Assembly: GCA_007116995.1 (NCBI GenBank)
Contig: SKHL01000022.1
Coordinates: 1-7,792, forward strand
Length of the DNA: 7,792 bases
Direction: 5' to 3'
Source of the DNA: Limnochordia bacterium
Lineage (GTDB): Bacteria > Bacillota > Limnochordia > Darwinibacteriales > DTU012
Numbering within the stretch: the first letter of the stretch is position 1; every line of letters begins with the position of its first letter. The notes beneath the pieces were generated by a model. The model ran no database searches, was not told the DNA's origin, and saw nothing but the letters and a program-made list of their open reading frames with translations. The position numbers were made by a program, and so were the translations under genes. Positions 5,429-7,792 of this stretch are shown one piece after another.

Positions 5429-7246
5429 TTATTGAGATGACAGAGAATTATTTGGCTTAAATTGCTTCTGGTAGAGGGTTTGATAGAGACCACCATGGGT
5501 TACTAGCTGATCATGGGTGCCTGATTCGACCACTTGTCCTTCGTCTAGCACAAGGATCTGGTCTGCAGCCATAATTGTTGATAAGCGATGGGCGATAACT
5601 ATACTCGTTCGACCTTTCAGCAAGGGGTCAATCGCCTCTTGAATCAAGACTTCTGAAACTGAATCCAAGGAAGACGTGGCCTCATCAAAGATCAAAATCC
5701 GAGGATCCTTTAGAATAGCCCGAGCAATGGATAGTCGTTGTTTTTCACCACCAGAAAGCCTGGTGCCTCGTTCACCAACTAATGTATCATAGCCCTCTGG
5801 TAGCTCCATAATGAAGTCATGAATATTGGCGACCTTAGACGCTTCCACTAGTTCATCATCGGTGGCATCCTCCTTACTGTAACGTAGGTTCTCCTTAATA
5901 GTGGCATTAAACACATAGGTATCCTGTGTCACTACTCCTATCTGGGAGCGAAGTGATTCTAATGTAACATCGCGAATATCCTGACCATCAACGCGGATCA
6001 CCCCACTATGGGGCAGATATAACCTGGATATGAGATACGTAATCGTTGTCTTGCCTGAACCGCTAAGACCCACTAACGCTGTTAACTGTCCCGGCTCGAC
6101 TCGAAAACTAATATCCTTTAGGGTTTCCTGATCCGCTGTATAAGAAAAGTATACATGCTCGAACTCCACCTCGCCTTGAACTGCAGGCATAGCTATAGCA
6201 TTAGGGCTATCCTTAATTTCATGATCCATATCCAAGTACTCAAAAATCCGTTCGAATAAAGCCATAGAGCGGGCGATATCGATATGAATATTGGACAACT
6301 GCCCCACAGGCCGATACAACCGGTTCAATAGTGCCACAAAGGCAACAATAGTTCCGACACTAAGCTCTCCCTGAAAATATAAGTACCCCCCGTAGAAATA
6401 GATAAGATTAGGGCCTAATGTGGTAAAGGCTTGCACCACCATTTGAAACCAACGTCCGACGACGGACTCATAAATCTGCAAGCTGGTAATGTCCTTGTTT
6501 GTCTCTTTAAACCGCTGATACTCCTGGTTTTCTCGGGTGCTAATTTTTATTAACATGTTTCCACTAATATTCAATGTTTCCTGAATCTGGCTATTTAGAT
6601 CTGCTAGCTTTTTCTGGATCTGCGAGGCAATTCTCCACCGAGCTTGCCCTACCTTTTTCGTCGGAGAGACAAACAGGGGTGGAATCACTAAGGCTAAGAT
6701 AGCCAATTTCCAGTTGAGCGTAAACAAGGTAACCGCAGTTAACCCTAACACGAAGGCATCTCGCATAATGCTAAGCAGAGTCCCAGAAAAGACTCGTTCG
6801 ATTCCATCAATATCACTATTTAAGCGAGTAATGATATCACCAGACTTAGTTTGGGAAAAAAATCGAATCGACATGTACTGCAGATGATTGTACATCTTAT
6901 TCTTCATGTCATAAATAATATGTTTAGAGACCCAGGTGTTTAAGTACATCTCACCGACTCGAATTAAAGCTGCGCCCATCGTGGCTACAAAGGAAGCTAT
7001 CGTTAATAAAGCCAATAAAGACATGCTTTTCTGCGGTAACGCTTGATCAATAATGTTCGCCGTCAGTATCGGAGGCACTAACCCTAATGCTGAAGAAATC
7101 AAAACAGCCGCGATCATTAATGCTAGTCGCTTCCAGTAAGGTAAATAATACTGTCCTATTCGCAGTAATAATTCTTTTGTCATTTTAGCCTTAGGAACAT
7201 CATTACTATACCGCATCATCCGGTTCATACCCATACCCATACCCAT
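5429..7246 (-). CDS. ABC exporter half-transporter, fused permease and ATPase (MsbA/LmrA type)
   Basis: This is a type I ABC exporter subunit that would dimerise to expel lipids, drugs or peptides; the substrate cannot be told from sequence. Numbering from the ATG at 7252 (607 residues), the six-helix transmembrane domain spans about 38-330 and the nucleotide-binding domain about 361-600. Visible motifs are A-loop Y371, Walker A GLSGSGKTT (395-403), Q-loop Q443, X-loop GERG (493-496), signature LSGGEKQRL (499-507), Walker B and D-loop ILIFDEATSSLD (519-530) and H-loop H555. All key residues are present, so it should be active, probably as a homodimer because no second half-transporter is adjacent. 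The ATG at 7252 is only 2 nt from the GGAG Shine-Dalgarno (7255-7258), whereas the ATG at 7246 is 8 nt away; I choose 7246 (605 residues). The N-terminus MGMGMGMNRMM comes from a repeated ATGGGT hexamer. It stands alone with its own terminator. Confidence 0.95.
   Translation of the reverse strand: MGMGMGMNRMMRYSNDVPKAKMTKELLLRIGQYYLPYWKRLALMIAAVLISSALGLVPPILTANIIDQALPQKSMSLLALLTIASFVATMGAALIRVGEMYLNTWVSKHIIYDMKNKMYNHLQYMSIRFFSQTKSGDIITRLNSDIDGIERVFSGTLLSIMRDAFVLGLTAVTLFTLNWKLAILALVIPPLFVSPTKKVGQARWRIASQIQKKLADLNSQIQETLNISGNMLIKISTRENQEYQRFKETNKDITSLQIYESVVGRWFQMVVQAFTTLGPNLIYFYGGYLYFQGELSVGTIVAFVALLNRLYRPVGQLSNIHIDIARSMALFERIFEYLDMDHEIKDSPNAIAMPAVQGEVEFEHVYFSYTADQETLKDISFRVEPGQLTALVGLSGSGKTTITYLISRLYLPHSGVIRVDGQDIRDVTLESLRSQIGVVTQDTYVFNATIKENLRYSKEDATDDELVEASKVANIHDFIMELPEGYDTLVGERGTRLSGGEKQRLSIARAILKDPRILIFDEATSSLDSVSEVLIQEAIDPLLKGRTSIVIAHRLSTIMAADQILVLDEGQVVESGTHDQLVTHGGLYQTLYQKQFKPNNSLSSQ
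7226..7246 (-). repeat. ATGGGT tandem hexamer at the exporter start
   Basis: On the minus strand ATGGGT is repeated three times and followed by a fourth ATG, giving in-frame ATGs at 7246, 7240, 7234 and 7228. Together with ATGs at 7252 and just downstream, this makes a cluster of possible starts that all keep the same reading frame. Confidence 0.85.
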
Positions 7247-7292
7247 TATCATCTCTCCACTGATATAATACTATCATTTTCTGCCTAGATAT

Positions 7293-7298
7293 ATTATA
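7293..7298 (-). promoter_or_regulatory. Putative -10 box for the ABC exporter gene
   Basis: The minus strand carries a perfect TATAAT about 45 bp before the exporter start, but no -35 hexamer resembling TTGACA is found at 16-18 bp spacing and there is no extended TG. It is offered as the best promoter candidate in an AT-rich leader, with limited weight. Confidence 0.3.
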
Positions 7299-7465
7299 TT
7301 GCCTACCGATAATCTCGTTTATCATATAGATTGGTGTGCAAAGTACATTACTAATATACTTCTAGCTTAATTGGTAAACTCCTCTTTTCTACACTAGCGT
7401 TGCAGGAAAATATCGGTAGAATGTCAAGCGTAAATTTGGATGTCTTCACACCATAGATCTGAAAT

Positions 7466-7545
7466 TTCTGACAAATATTTTGAGCCGTTGAGGAAAATAA
7501 TGACACAGGGTCCTACGGGTAATCCTCATCCCAAATTTGTCAGAA
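7466..7545. repeat. 80-bp nested imperfect palindrome (possible mobile-element end or structured RNA)
   Basis: The outer arms TTCTGACAAAT (7466-7476) and ATTTGTCAGAA (7535-7545) are a perfect 11-bp inverted repeat. Inside them TTGAG (7480-7484) pairs with CCCAA (7530-7534) with one G-T, and TGAGGA (7489-7494) pairs exactly with TCCTCA (7523-7528). This leaves a 28-nt apical loop. About 22 pairs form with only small internal loops. It begins 12 bp after the stop of the partial minus-strand ORF. No T-run directly follows on the minus strand, so it is not a standard terminator for that ORF. Confidence 0.7.
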
Positions 7546-7557
7546 TATAGTGTTTTT

Positions 7558-7792
7558 TTAACCGTAGAACTCGCTTAACTCATATTGTAAACAGTCCCAG
7601 ACTAGGGCCTTTCCAGCCATTACCTGATCGTACACATCTGTATAATCGCCTTCATAGTTAATTGCTTGTCGACCTGCTGATTCCCTCGTTGGCGGGCGGT
7701 TAAGATGGCGTAAGAATTCAAGATAGTCTTGGTACAAGCACGTTCGCAACAGTCGTGTAACCTCTAATAGCGACCTACTACGGCTCTTGGCC
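7558..7792 (-). CDS. C-terminal part of an unidentified protein, running off the right edge
   Basis: The minus-strand frame is open from the right edge to a TAA at 7558-7560, giving about 77 visible residues with no start inside the window. A TTG at 7749 is in frame but has no special claim to be the start. The sequence is soluble-looking, rich in aromatic, charged and leucine residues (YQDYLEFLRHLNRPP, then a GDYTDVYDQV stretch, ending YELSEFYG). It has no membrane segment, and I recognise no domain motif. A transposase or other mobile-element protein is possible, because the stop is followed within 12 bp by a perfect inverted repeat, but this is inference from context. The frame could also be chance, although the 78-codon open stretch to the edge and the helix-forming composition favour a real gene. 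Confidence 0.5.
   Translation of the reverse strand, partial: AKSRSRSLLEVTRLLRTCLYQDYLEFLRHLNRPPTRESAGRQAINYEGDYTDVYDQVMAGKALVWDCLQYELSEFYG

Larger units (their letters stand above)
7253..7557. other. 305-bp region without a gene, rich in inverted repeats
   Basis: No ORF with a ribosome site is seen on either strand. The stretch holds the exporter Shine-Dalgarno and a TATAAT box near its left end. It also holds a 9-bp inverted pair CTACCGATA (7303-7311) and TATCGGTAG (7411-7419), and the 80-bp nested palindrome at 7466-7545. I see no tRNA, known riboswitch or CRISPR-like array in it. Confidence 0.6.

Noticed and set aside
7361..7420. tRNA-like stretch (AGCTTAATTGGTAAACT resembles a D-arm)
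   Set aside because: No matching acceptor stem, no anticodon stem and no TTCGAAT-type T-loop can be placed around it.
7399..7427. Perfect TTGACA on the minus strand at 7422-7427 as a promoter
   Set aside because: At 16-18 bp spacing the -10 position reads like TGCAAC, with no TATAAT-like hexamer; the only T-rich match is at 9 bp.

Overview
The window looks like chromosomal DNA from a moderately AT-rich bacterium. I lean towards an anaerobic, cytochrome-bearing member of the Bacillota (Clostridia). The basis is the strong AGGAGG-type ribosome binding sites, GTG/TTG alternative starts, compact intrinsic terminators and the style of the ABC exporter and AEC carrier. This assignment is an inference, made without any database search.

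Region 1 (1-3870, + strand) is a tightly packed System I cytochrome c maturation (Ccm) operon in the order ccmF (5' end outside the window), ccmA, ccmB, ccmC, ccmD. The ccmA/ccmB (ATGA) and ccmB/ccmC (TAATG) junctions overlap. ccmC and ccmD are one base apart. ccmD is only 43 codons, starts with TTG behind a near-perfect Shine-Dalgarno, and would be missed by most length cut-offs. Together CcmA, B, C and D would load haem onto the chaperone CcmE (not in the window) and release it, and CcmF would attach the haem to apocytochrome c outside the membrane. The haem-binding WWD motifs and periplasmic histidines of CcmC and CcmF are intact.

Region 2 (3871-5428) holds a minus-strand AEC-family (auxin efflux carrier-like) transporter convergent with the ccm operon. 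A 266-bp divergent intergenic region follows, with promoters for both sides and a striking 29-bp palindrome. Next comes a 78-residue, almost uncharged membrane protein of unknown function on the + strand. A strong bidirectional intrinsic terminator separates it from region 3.

Region 3 (5429-7252, - strand) is a complete type I (MsbA/LmrA-like) ABC exporter half-transporter. Its N-terminus is a Met-Gly tandem repeat with several possible starts.

Region 4 (7253-7792) is about 300 bp without a gene but rich in inverted repeats. It includes an 80-bp nested imperfect palindrome, which sits 12 bp beyond the stop of a minus-strand ORF that runs off the right edge. That arrangement resembles the end of a mobile element, but I cannot name the family.
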